Shown: positions 22,327 to 30,528 of the stretch, piece by piece
How positions within the stretch are numbered: position 1 is the stretch's first letter
How the letters are laid out: each line of letters opens with the position of its first letter
NCBI GenBank assembly: GCA_964370755.1
Contig: CAYJKL010000013.1
Location: 1-35,077 of the forward strand
Direction of reading: 5' to 3'
Length of the DNA stretch: 35,077 nt
Origin: CAKOSP01 sp964370755
GTDB taxonomy: Bacteria > Bacillota_I > Bacilli_A > RF39 > UBA660
Translations under genes and position numbers: made by a program
The notes under the pieces: model-generated
The model's input: only the letters and a program-made list of their open reading frames with translations
Database searches by the model: none
What the model was told of the DNA's origin: nothing

Positions 22327-24117
22327 TTAATTTTCAAACTGAGAATTGTAAAGTTCTGCGTAAAAACCATTTTTCTTAAGTAAACTTTCATGGTTTCCTT
22401 GCTCAAGTATATTACCATCTTTAAGTACTAATATTACGTCAGCATTTTTGATAGTAGATAATCTATGAGCAATTATAAATGAAGTTTTACCTACTGTAAG
22501 TTTATCCATTGCTTCTTGAACTAATTTTTCTGTTCTTGTATCTACATTACTAGTTGCTTCATCTAATATTAAGAATGGTGATTTTTTAAGCATCCCTCTT
22601 GCTATTGTTAGAAGCTGTTTTTCTCCAGCAGACAAACTATCTGCATCTGATAAAACCGTATTATATCCATTTGGAAGTGATTTAATTAAGTGGTCAATCC
22701 CTACTAATTTACAAGCATCTTTTGCGTCTTTATCACTTATGTTTTTTTGATTATATTTTACATTTTCAAGTATAGTTCCTTCAAATAACCAAGTATCTTG
22801 AAGAACCATACAAAATAAATCATAAACATTTTCACGTGTTACATCATTTATATCAATACCATCTATATTAATAGTTCCTTCGTTTATTTCGTAAAATCTC
22901 ATAAGTAAGTTTACAAGTGTTGTTTTACCTGCTCCAGTAGGTCCTACTATTGCTATTTTTTCTCCAGGTTTAACATCAAGCGAGAAATCTTCTATTATCA
23001 TTTTATCTTTGTCATAACCAAATTTTACATTTTTAAAACTTATATTACCTTTTACTTCTTCTGTGTTTAAAATTTTAGTCTTAGATGTTTCATCACTTAA
23101 CTCTTCTTCATCTAAAAGTTTATTTACACGCTCAAATGCTGCTGTTAGTGACTGCATAGATGACGCTGCTTGAGCTATGTTTGATAGAGGTTGTGTAAAT
23201 AATCTTATATATATCATATACGCAATTATTACCCCTATTGTAATATGACCTTCAAATGTAAGATATGCTCCTACAACACATACTGCTGCATAGCCAAAGT
23301 TACCAATAAAATTCATAAGCGGCATCATAAGTCCTGATAAAAATTGACTCTTCATAGCAGAATCGAATAAATCATCATTGTATTTTTTAAAATCTTCTTT
23401 TGCTTCATCAGTTGCATTATATACTTTAACTACTGAGTGTGATGAATATATTTCTTCAATATGTCCATTAAGTACACCAAGTTCTTTTTGTTGTTTATCA
23501 AAGTATTTTTGTGATTTTGATAAGATAAAGCCCATAACTCCAAATCCAATGAATGATGCAACTATTGCTGTTATTGTCATTAATACGTTTGTTGAGAACA
23601 TCATAATAACTACTGCAATAAGTAAAAATACGGATGATATAAGTGATCCTAAACTTTGATTTAGAGACTGACTTATTACGTCTATATCATTTGTAGCAAT
23701 AGAAAGTATATCTCCTGTTTTATTTTTATCAAAAAATTTAAGAGGAATATTATTAAGCTTAGTTGCTACTTTATTTCTTAAATTTTCACAATATTTTTGT
23801 GTAACTCTTGATGCTATAAAACCTTGTATTGTAGATAAAATAAAACTTCCACCATAAATACAAAATAGTAAAATAGCAATACCTTTAACATAATCAGTAT
23901 CAATTCCAGTCATTAAACCTTCACCTATTGCATCGGTTATTTTTGTGATTTGATTAGGTCCTAAAATTGATAATATTGATCCACCTAGTGCAAAAAAACA
24001 TGATATTATCAACGGCAGCTTGTAAGCACTTAAACTTTTAACTAGTTTTTTTATTGCGTCTTTAAAATTTTTCGGTTTTTCTAGAGCAACCGAACTTCTT
24101 CCTGGACCTCTACTCAT
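22327..24117 (-). CDS. ABC exporter half-transporter, subunit with consensus nucleotide site residues
   Basis: A 596-residue fusion of a six-helix exporter domain (about residues 25-330) and an ATPase domain (about 355-596). Walker A is GPTGAGKTT (K398), signature LSAGEKQ (variant of LSGGQ), Walker B LILDEATSNVD with the catalytic Glu, and the switch His in IAHRLSTI. With its partner at 24110-25861 (8-bp overlap) it forms a heterodimeric exporter of the BmrCD/LmrCD/TM287-288 type, in which this subunit supplies the catalytic Glu and His. Such pumps export drugs or lipophilic compounds; the substrate here is unknown. Confidence 0.92.
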   Translation of the reverse strand: MSRGPGRSSVALEKPKNFKDAIKKLVKSLSAYKLPLIISCFFALGGSILSILGPNQITKITDAIGEGLMTGIDTDYVKGIAILLFCIYGGSFILSTIQGFIASRVTQKYCENLRNKVATKLNNIPLKFFDKNKTGDILSIATNDIDVISQSLNQSLGSLISSVFLLIAVVIMMFSTNVLMTITAIVASFIGFGVMGFILSKSQKYFDKQQKELGVLNGHIEEIYSSHSVVKVYNATDEAKEDFKKYNDDLFDSAMKSQFLSGLMMPLMNFIGNFGYAAVCVVGAYLTFEGHITIGVIIAYMIYIRLFTQPLSNIAQAASSMQSLTAAFERVNKLLDEEELSDETSKTKILNTEEVKGNISFKNVKFGYDKDKMIIEDFSLDVKPGEKIAIVGPTGAGKTTLVNLLMRFYEINEGTINIDGIDINDVTRENVYDLFCMVLQDTWLFEGTILENVKYNQKNISDKDAKDACKLVGIDHLIKSLPNGYNTVLSDADSLSAGEKQLLTIARGMLKKSPFLILDEATSNVDTRTEKLVQEAMDKLTVGKTSFIIAHRLSTIKNADVILVLKDGNILEQGNHESLLKKNGFYAELYNSQFEN

Positions 24118-25861
24118 TTTCTAACTCCTTTTCTGATAACTGTGTCATAGCAATCTCTTTATATAAAGGGGACTTTTTAAGTAGTTCTTTATGAGTACCC
24201 ATACTCACAATCTTTCCTTCTTCCATAACAAGTATCTTATCAGCATGCATTATTGTACCTACTCTTTGTGCAACAATTATTGTTGTTGTATCTTTAGTGT
24301 ACTTTTTAAGTGCTTTTCTTAAAAGTGCGTCTGTTTTATAATCTAGTGCTGAAAAAGAATCGTCAAATATATAAAATTCTGGTTTTCTCGCAACTGCTCT
24401 TGCTATAGATACCCTTTGCTTTTGTCCTCCAGAGATGTTTGTTCCTCTTGCTGCAAGCGCAGAATCAACACCTTTATCCATATTGCTTACAAAATTTTCT
24501 GCTTGAGCTACTTCAATAGCTTTAATTATATCTTCCTCGCTCATATTGGGTGTTCCATACGATACATTTGATTTAATACTACCACCAAATATAACTGATT
24601 TTTGTGGAACGAAACCAAATTTACTATATAAATATTCTAAGTCGTATTCTTTTATATCAACATCATTTATTTTTATGCTTCCCTTTGTTGCGTCATAAAA
24701 TCTAGGCATTAAATTTATAAGTGATGTTTTTCCTGATGCTGTACCACCTATAATTGCTATAGTCTGTCCTTTATTTGCTTCAAAACTTATATTACTTATT
24801 GCACTATCTTCTGCATCAGTATATTTAAATGAAACATTATCAAAAACAATTTTTCCTTCTAAATCCGTTTTTTCTTTAAATTTACCACTTTTTATTTTGA
24901 TATTAGTGCTTAGTATTTCGTTAATTCTTGATGCTGAAACTGCTGCTCTTGGTAGTATAATAATTATTATAACAAGCATCATAAATGCCATTATAACTTG
25001 AACTGCATATGATGAGAACACTACCATATTACTAAATAAATCAAGTCTTTCTACAAACTCTGCTTCATTTATTATGTATGCTCCAGTAAAATATATACCT
25101 AGTGATAATGATGACATTATAAGTGTCATAAACGGCATTAAAATCGCCATTAAGTTATTAATGAAAATATTAGTTTTTGTTAAATCTTCATTTCCTTCAG
25201 CAAATTTATTTAACTGATATTCTTTTGCATTAAACGCTTTAATAACTCTAACTCCTGTAATATTTTCATTTATGTCTGTATTAAGTCTATCTGTTAACTT
25301 TTGTAGTTTTTTAGTTTTCGGATAAGCTAAGAAAACTACAACAAGCACGAATATAAATAATGCAAGTACTGCAAATCCTGTAAGCATTGACCACTCAGTA
25401 GATGTTGATGCTATTTTTGATACTGCCCAAAATGCAAGAATTGGTGCTTTAATTATAACTTGAAGCCCCATTGCTACAAATCTTTGAACATTTAAAACGT
25501 CATTTGTAGTTCTAACTATTAAGCTACTTACTGAGAATTTTTTTATCTCTTCCATTCCGAAATCTGAAACTTTGTTAAATACATCTTTTCTAATTCTTTG
25601 AGAAAATGATGCTGCTATGTATGCAACAAAATACCCAGTACATACTGCTGCTGCAAAACTACCAAGTGCACAAAGCACCATTTTTAATCCTGGATCAAGT
25701 ATATCTGATACTTCATATCCTGGACTTTGTAGTATTTTTGTCATTTCTGACATGTAATCTGGAAGCTTTAAATCAAGCCATACTTGAATCACTATAAATG
25801 CTATTACCGGCACTATAAGTAAGACTTCTTTTAGTTTAATATTTTTAAATAAATTTATCAT
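24110..25861 (-). CDS. ABC exporter half-transporter, subunit with degenerate catalytic residues
   Basis: A 583-residue half-transporter with membrane domain (about residues 10-310) and ATPase domain (about 335-583). Walker A is GGTASGKTS (K378) and the signature ISGGQKQRV is canonical, but the Walker B reads FYIFDDSFSALD, with Asp in place of the catalytic Glu, and the switch reads VAQRVGTI with Gln for His. This is the typical asymmetry of heterodimeric exporters: one site with a weak catalytic residue. It starts 12 bp after the SanA-like gene and overlaps its partner, so all are in one operon. Confidence 0.92.
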   Translation of the reverse strand: MINLFKNIKLKEVLLIVPVIAFIVIQVWLDLKLPDYMSEMTKILQSPGYEVSDILDPGLKMVLCALGSFAAAVCTGYFVAYIAASFSQRIRKDVFNKVSDFGMEEIKKFSVSSLIVRTTNDVLNVQRFVAMGLQVIIKAPILAFWAVSKIASTSTEWSMLTGFAVLALFIFVLVVVFLAYPKTKKLQKLTDRLNTDINENITGVRVIKAFNAKEYQLNKFAEGNEDLTKTNIFINNLMAILMPFMTLIMSSLSLGIYFTGAYIINEAEFVERLDLFSNMVVFSSYAVQVIMAFMMLVIIIIILPRAAVSASRINEILSTNIKIKSGKFKEKTDLEGKIVFDNVSFKYTDAEDSAISNISFEANKGQTIAIIGGTASGKTSLINLMPRFYDATKGSIKINDVDIKEYDLEYLYSKFGFVPQKSVIFGGSIKSNVSYGTPNMSEEDIIKAIEVAQAENFVSNMDKGVDSALAARGTNISGGQKQRVSIARAVARKPEFYIFDDSFSALDYKTDALLRKALKKYTKDTTTIIVAQRVGTIMHADKILVMEEGKIVSMGTHKELLKKSPLYKEIAMTQLSEKELENE

Positions 25862-25873
25862 ATTACCTCTTTC

Positions 25874-26515
25874 TTAATTATTTCGTGGGATATTTTCATC
25901 TAAATCGTCTGGCACTACTTTAAATATAGTCCATAAAAAATCTTTATTTCTGGCACCAACTTCGCGAATTTCTCTAAATAGCTGTCCACTGTAGTTACTT
26001 CCATCTGAAGCAACTCCATCAGCGTCTATTCCAAGAGTCTCGGCAATATATAGAGCCCTATATAAATGATATTCCTGACTTACAATTAATATTTTATCTG
26101 CTTCAAGAATTTCTTTAATTCTATAAATAGATTCATAAGTAGATAATCCAGCATGGTCTAGATATATCGAATCTATATCAACACCCTGACTTACCGCATA
26201 GTCTTTCATAACACTTACTTCATCGTAGTACTCTGTACTATTATCTCCGCTCATAAGTATTTTATCAGCGATTCCAAGTTCATATAAATCAATACCTGTT
26301 TTTATGCGATCCTCAAGCATTACACTTGGCTCATCACCTTTAACGGATGCTCCTAGTATAACTACTAAATCATACTTTTCATCTTCAATATCATCTATTA
26401 GTACAACATCATTTATTGTTCTAAAGACAACAAAAAAATTTACGCATATCACATAAATCACAGCTACCAAAAATACTACAAGAAGATATTTAACAATTTT
26501 TTTCAAATATTCCAC
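25874..26515 (-). CDS. SanA/YdcF-like DUF218 membrane protein
   Basis: A 213-residue protein with one N-terminal membrane helix (about residues 8-30) and an extracytoplasmic DUF218 domain: VILGASVKGDEPS, MLEDRIKTGIDLY, GDNSTEYYDEV, YESIYRIKEIL and SQEYHLYRALYIAE. The family (SanA, ElyC, YdcF) is linked to envelope barrier function and peptidoglycan-lipid metabolism, with no firm enzymatic activity. It heads the transcript ending with the ABC exporter and deoD, or is transcribed from an upstream promoter I do not see clearly. Confidence 0.87.
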   Translation of the reverse strand: MEYLKKIVKYLLVVFLVAVIYVICVNFFVVFRTINDVVLIDDIEDEKYDLVVILGASVKGDEPSVMLEDRIKTGIDLYELGIADKILMSGDNSTEYYDEVSVMKDYAVSQGVDIDSIYLDHAGLSTYESIYRIKEILEADKILIVSQEYHLYRALYIAETLGIDADGVASDGSNYSGQLFREIREVGARNKDFLWTIFKVVPDDLDENIPRNN

Positions 26516-26544
26516 TCTCTAACAAAACTATTTTACCACTAAAT

Positions 26545-26576
26545 AAAAAATAAGTAAAACATATTACTTACTTTTT
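26545..26576 (-). terminator. Terminator of the nucleosidase operon
   Basis: TAAGTAA (26564-26570) pairs with TTACTTA (26551-26557) with A- and T-runs outside, on the minus strand after the gene at 26587. Confidence 0.75.
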
Positions 26577-26586
26577 CACAAAATTT

Positions 26587-27264
26587 TCAAATTTGATTTA
26601 TTATTTTATCTACTATTTCAAAACATTTTTGAGCACTCTTAGCACCTTCTTTAATATATTCTTCAGGTCCACCTTCAATTGAATCAGATACTGTTTTAAT
26701 CATGAATACCGGGATATCACTACGATTACATGTAAGAAGTATTGCTGCTGCTTCCATTTCCACAATATCTGCATTATATCTCTTATTTAAATGTTTTTTA
26801 AATTTAATATCTCCTACAAACTTATCTCCTGATGCACATGTAACTATTTTTAAATCTGGATAAATACTACATGCTATATCTATAAATTCCTTCGTAGTAC
26901 TTATATGAGTGCTAGGTAAATTTACATATCTACCAATTTCACAGTTATCAATATAAGACGTATCAAAATCGTAATGCACTACATCTTTTACAATACACGT
27001 TTTAGATAATTTCATTTCATCAGTAAGCCCGCCTACTATACCAAAATTAATAATAAGTTTTACATCAAATTTATCAATTAAAAACTGAGTTCCACTTGCC
27101 GCAGCAATTTGACCAGCTCCAGATTTTAAAATATATAACTCATATTTATCCATTTTATATTTATATACTTCGTAACCTATGCATTTTACAACTTCTAATT
27201 TTTCTTTATAAATGTCCATAACTGCATCTATCTCAATTGCCACTAACATTCCTATTTTCTTCAT
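26587..27264 (-). CDS. MTA/SAH nucleosidase-like protein
   Basis: A 225-residue phosphorylase-superfamily protein resembling 5'-methylthioadenosine/S-adenosylhomocysteine nucleosidase, which frees adenine from MTA and SAH. MLVAIEIDA corresponds to the catalytic MEEE-type start, INFGIVGGL to the phosphorylase loop, VEMEAAAIL to the ribose-binding motif, and D in KTVSDSIEGG to the catalytic acid. Residues match the family loosely, so a different nucleoside substrate is possible. It is the last gene of a three-gene operon with a membrane protein and a GNAT. Confidence 0.82.
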   Translation of the reverse strand: MKKIGMLVAIEIDAVMDIYKEKLEVVKCIGYEVYKYKMDKYELYILKSGAGQIAAASGTQFLIDKFDVKLIINFGIVGGLTDEMKLSKTCIVKDVVHYDFDTSYIDNCEIGRYVNLPSTHISTTKEFIDIACSIYPDLKIVTCASGDKFVGDIKFKKHLNKRYNADIVEMEAAAILLTCNRSDIPVFMIKTVSDSIEGGPEEYIKEGAKSAQKCFEIVDKIINQI

Positions 27265-27289
27265 TTTTTATTTCCTTTCTTAAAAAAAG

Positions 27290-27679
27290 TTATTTATTTT
27301 CAAGATCTTTTATTTCTTTATACAATTTTATAAATCCCTTTATGATAAAATATCCTAAAAAAAGTATTAGTGCTAAATATAAATAAAACACGCTATCAAC
27401 TGGCATACTTAAAGTATCTATGGTTATTTTAACTGTTAACCCTAATGCAAGTATATATTTAAATAATTTATTATATATTTTAGCTTTTTGCTCGTTATTT
27501 AAAGCATATTCATCATATTCTTCTTTTTTTTGTTTATACATTTTTGTTGCAAAAACAGTTATCACTGCAATACTTAGTAATATAATTATTATTAATACTA
27601 TATTAAGTTCTGAGAGATATAAACCCACTCCAAATAATAATAAAAATAATATTAATCCTAAACTATGTTTTAAACTCAT
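27290..27679 (-). CDS. Small polytopic membrane protein
   Basis: A 129-residue protein with about four membrane helices (residues about 5-22, 26-45, 72-88, 97-115) separated by a basic and acidic loop (KMYKQKKEEYDEYALNNEQK). No family recognised. It begins 5 bp after the GNAT gene and is 25 bp before the nucleosidase gene, inside the operon. Confidence 0.72.
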   Translation of the reverse strand: MSLKHSLGLILFLLLFGVGLYLSELNIVLIIIILLSIAVITVFATKMYKQKKEEYDEYALNNEQKAKIYNKLFKYILALGLTVKITIDTLSMPVDSVFYLYLALILFLGYFIIKGFIKLYKEIKDLENK

Positions 27680-27684
27680 CTAAA

Positions 27685-28161
27685 TCACTCTCCTATTTTT
27701 CCCACTTTTTTTGTATATGTTATATTTTTAACTTTAAAACCAAATTTTTCATAACTATTAATTCCTGCTTCATTTTCCTTATTTACAGTTAATGATAAAT
27801 CAGTATATCCTTTTTTAATTGCTAAATCTTCGGCAAATTCAAGTAATTTTGTACCTATACCTTTTCTTCTATATTTTTCATCTATTGCTAAAGTGTCTAC
27901 TACTAAGTATTTCTTTTCTTGTAAAACTTCAATATTTACTCTTATCTTTTCATCTAATATCATAAAACCGACTACTTCATTTTCCAAACTTACAGTAAAT
28001 ATTTTTTCTTCAGATATCAAATTATTTAATCTTTCTTCAGTCATAAAAATATTAGTTTTTCTAAAAATATCATCTCTCCACTCAACGTGTAGGTTATGAC
28101 ACTGTACTCCTATTTTATTTATCTCTTCTAAATTTTCTATTATAGTTTTTTCTATTTTCAT
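27685..28161 (-). CDS. GNAT-family N-acetyltransferase
   Basis: A 158-residue GNAT. The acetyl-CoA loop is seen in VVDTLAIDEKYRRKGIGTKL (about residues 88-107), with the R/Q-x-x-G-x-G signature RRKGIG, followed by EAGINSYEKFGFKVKN. The RimI-like C-terminus is standard; the substrate is unknown. A GTG two codons earlier opens the same frame, but the ATG at 28161 is better placed after AAAAGGGAAG. It is the first gene of the operon behind the promoter at 28184-28212. Confidence 0.85.
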   Translation of the reverse strand: MKIEKTIIENLEEINKIGVQCHNLHVEWRDDIFRKTNIFMTEERLNNLISEEKIFTVSLENEVVGFMILDEKIRVNIEVLQEKKYLVVDTLAIDEKYRRKGIGTKLLEFAEDLAIKKGYTDLSLTVNKENEAGINSYEKFGFKVKNITYTKKVGKIGE

Positions 28162-28183
28162 ATTCACACTTCCCTTTTAAAAT

Positions 28184-28212
28184 ATTTTATCACTATATGT
28201 TATTGTTTTCAA
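28184..28212 (-). promoter_or_regulatory. Promoter of the GNAT operon
   Basis: TTGAAA (28207-28212) and TAAAAT (28184-28189) on the minus strand, 17-bp spacer. The palindrome at 28225-28243 lies 12 bp upstream of the -35. Confidence 0.68.
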
Positions 28213-28215
28213 CAG

Positions 28216-28274
28216 AAAGTAGTTTGCCAGTCACTGACTGGCATTTCATGAATTATATATTTTCTTACTACTTT
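28216..28274. repeat. Nested inverted repeats between RhuM and the GNAT operon
   Basis: A perfect 19-bp odd palindrome TGCCAGTCACTGACTGGCA (28225-28243) has 9-bp arms of unusual GC content. Outer arms AAAGTAGT (28216-28223) and ACTACTTT (28267-28274) enclose it asymmetrically; the right outer arm overlaps the last codons of the RhuM gene. No T-run follows either side, so it is not a standard intrinsic terminator. Confidence 0.7.
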
Positions 28275-29251
28275 TTATCTCCTATCAAATCAATTTTACC
28301 TTTGATTACATCTAAATAATCTTTTTCAACTTTTGTTAAATTACTTTGCACATATAATTCATACTCTCTATGAGCTTTTTCCAGTGCCTCTTTATGAGAT
28401 ACAACTCCTTTGTTTTTTAAAATGTCTCTTCTTGTCATTTTTAAGAATCCATCTAGTTCTTTTATCCACTCTTCCATTGTCATAGTTTTAAGTGTTAGCG
28501 CTTGAATTTCTGCTACATCTATATAAGCAGATACAATTTTATTTAATATATCTAATTCTTCTACATTTAAATAATTTTTCGCAATTTCTGTATCATGTCT
28601 CGTTGGATAATCTCCTGTGAAATTTGTTAATCCAATATTTTCTTTTTTATTATCAACTCTATTATATATAACCTCGGCAGCAGTATTCCCATGAACTGCG
28701 TAATGCATTTTGTTTTGAACAGTTTTAAAAAATTCAATAGTAATAGGATCTTTACTATTATAATCTATACTTGTAGCGTAAATATCAAGTATTTTTCTCC
28801 AAAATTGTTTTTCACTACTTCTTATATCCCTTATTCGTTGTAATAATTCATCAAAATAAACACTGTTTGAATTATTTTTCAAATATTCATCATTCATAAC
28901 AAAACCTTTAGTCAAGTATTCTTTAAGAGTATTAGTTGCCCAGATTCTAAAAATAGTTCCCACTTGAGATTTAACTCTATAACCTACCGCTATAATCATT
29001 TCTAAGTTATAATAAGTTATTGGTTTTGAAGCAAATTCGGAATTTCCGAATTTACTACTTACTTGACTTAACTTAAGTTCTTCTTCGTTAATGATATTTT
29101 TTATATGCTCGTTTATAGTTGATGTACTTCTACTATAAAGGCTTGCAATTTGACTTTGAGATAACCAAATATTTTCTTGGTCTAAAATACATTCAACACT
29201 TATTTTATTCTCTTTTGATTTAAATATAACAACTTTATTTTTTTCTTCCAT
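28268..29251 (-). CDS. RhuM-family protein (first of a tandem pair)
   Basis: A 327-residue protein of the RhuM family, first noted in a Salmonella pathogenicity island and since found widely on mobile and defence islands. Function not established. An N-terminal helix-turn-helix-like region (SQSQIASLYSRSTSTINEHI) is followed by the family core YYNLEMIIAVGYRVKSQVGT, FRIWATNTLKEYLTKGFVMND, KMHYAVHGNTAAEVIYNRVD and DVAEIQALT. It is a paralogue of the gene at 29361-30392. AGAAGGAG precedes the ATG. It probably has a promoter in the 109-bp gap, but none is clear. Confidence 0.88.
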   Translation of the reverse strand: MEEKNKVVIFKSKENKISVECILDQENIWLSQSQIASLYSRSTSTINEHIKNIINEEELKLSQVSSKFGNSEFASKPITYYNLEMIIAVGYRVKSQVGTIFRIWATNTLKEYLTKGFVMNDEYLKNNSNSVYFDELLQRIRDIRSSEKQFWRKILDIYATSIDYNSKDPITIEFFKTVQNKMHYAVHGNTAAEVIYNRVDNKKENIGLTNFTGDYPTRHDTEIAKNYLNVEELDILNKIVSAYIDVAEIQALTLKTMTMEEWIKELDGFLKMTRRDILKNKGVVSHKEALEKAHREYELYVQSNLTKVEKDYLDVIKGKIDLIGDKK

Positions 29252-29333
29252 TTCATGCTCCTTCTGATGATTTTATTATTTTATCATTAATTAAAACACT
29301 TAATATATATTCAAATATTTTTCTACTTCATTG

Positions 29334-29360
29334 TCTATATATAGTTTTACTATGACTATA
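29334..29360 (-). terminator. Possible weak terminator after the second RhuM gene
   Basis: ATATAGT / ACTATAT inverted arms around a 9-nt loop, immediately after the stop of the upstream RhuM gene on the minus strand. There is no strong T-run. Confidence 0.35.
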
Positions 29361-30392
29361 TTATTTTTTATCCGTTTTATTTTCTATTCGAGTAAATAAA
29401 TCGTAGTCAGACACATATTTTTTGTCTTGTATTACTTTATACTTTTCATACTCATTTAAAGCTTTTTCTTCAGCCTCTTTTTTCGATACTTTACCACTGT
29501 TATCTGAAGTTTGACATTTTAGTAATTTAAGAGCTGTTTCAACTTCTTCTTTCCAATCACTCATAGTCATATTAATTTCGTTTTCGGTATTATTTTCAGC
29601 TATATCTAAAAATATATTTACCAAATTATTAAGTTTTTTCAGTTCTTTCTCGTCTAAATAATTTTTAGCAACTACAACATCAAATTTTAAGATTTTGCCA
29701 TTTGGTGATTGTTTCCAGTTGTTTAAACCCATATTATCTTTATTACTATCTACTCTATTATTTATAATTTCAGCGGCTGTGTTACCAGTTATGCCATAAT
29801 GGAATTTATTTTGAATTGTTGCAAAAAATTCTTTGGCTAAACCACTGTTTTTATCATAATCTACTGAGCACTCTGCAAAAATATCAGTGATTTTTTGATA
29901 AAACATTCTTTCACTTATTCTTATTAATTTAATTCTTTCTAGTAAATCTTGAAAATGCTCTTTATCATTAATGTTTGCTCTCATAAATCTATCATCATTT
30001 AACGCAAAACCTTTTGTCATATATTCTTTTATAACTGCATTAGCCCAAGTTCTAAATGTAATAGCTTTTTTAGAGTTCACTCTAAAACCAATAGATATTA
30101 TCATATCTAAATTATAGTATTCTATATTTCTTTTTACTTTTCTATTTCCCTCAGTTTGAACTTGTTCCATTTTGGAACATGTTGGATTTTTATCCAACTC
30201 TTCTTCTAGATATATGTTGTTTATGTGTTTTGTTATTGCTGGTCTATTAACATCAAAAAGTTTAGCTATCGCATAACTATTTAACCACACGTTCTCATCT
30301 TGCACCATTACTTCGATATCTTCATTATTAATGTTATAAAAAATAATGTCTTTTTCACTTCCAATATTATTATCAATGTCTTTATTTTTCAT
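29361..30392 (-). CDS. RhuM-family protein (second of a tandem pair)
   Basis: A 343-residue RhuM-family protein. The helix-turn-helix-like part reads NSYAIAKLFDVNRPAITKHI, followed by the variable segment with SKMEQVQTEG, the core YYNLDMIISIGFRVNSKKAI, FRTWANAVIKEYMTKGFALND, KFHYGITGNTAAEIINNRVD and DIAENNTENE. Similarity to the downstream paralogue spans the full length, about 40 percent by eye. It has a strong promoter and an AGGAGG ribosome binding site, so it is expected to be expressed. A transcription-factor-like or DNA-binding role is inferred from the N-terminal motif. Confidence 0.88.
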   Translation of the reverse strand: MKNKDIDNNIGSEKDIIFYNINNEDIEVMVQDENVWLNSYAIAKLFDVNRPAITKHINNIYLEEELDKNPTCSKMEQVQTEGNRKVKRNIEYYNLDMIISIGFRVNSKKAITFRTWANAVIKEYMTKGFALNDDRFMRANINDKEHFQDLLERIKLIRISERMFYQKITDIFAECSVDYDKNSGLAKEFFATIQNKFHYGITGNTAAEIINNRVDSNKDNMGLNNWKQSPNGKILKFDVVVAKNYLDEKELKKLNNLVNIFLDIAENNTENEINMTMSDWKEEVETALKLLKCQTSDNSGKVSKKEAEEKALNEYEKYKVIQDKKYVSDYDLFTRIENKTDKK

Positions 30393-30412
30393 TTAATCCT
30401 CCTGATAATTTC

Positions 30413-30441
30413 ATTATACAATCTATAATTATAATAGTCAA
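30413..30441 (-). promoter_or_regulatory. Strong promoter of the RhuM pair
   Basis: TTGACT (30436-30441) and a perfect TATAAT (30413-30418) on the minus strand, 17-bp spacer. The start falls just before AGGAGG. Confidence 0.78.
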
Positions 30442-30479
30442 CGAATTTACGAACATTTGTTTATTTTGTTTTAAAATTA

Positions 30480-30510
30480 AATTAACCTCCAAAATAGTTG
30501 GTGGTCAATT
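30480..30510 (-). repeat. 31-bp interrupted inverted repeat upstream of the RhuM pair
   Basis: AATTGACC-A-CCAA and TTGG-A-GGTTAATT around a 5-nt loop (30498-30510 and 30480-30492) pair over 12 bp with one A-A mismatch and one G-U on the minus strand. It may be the terminator of the rRNA methyltransferase gene, although the T-run is poor, or a boundary of the RhuM block. Confidence 0.5.
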
Positions 30511-30528
30511 CATCTTTTCATTTATATT

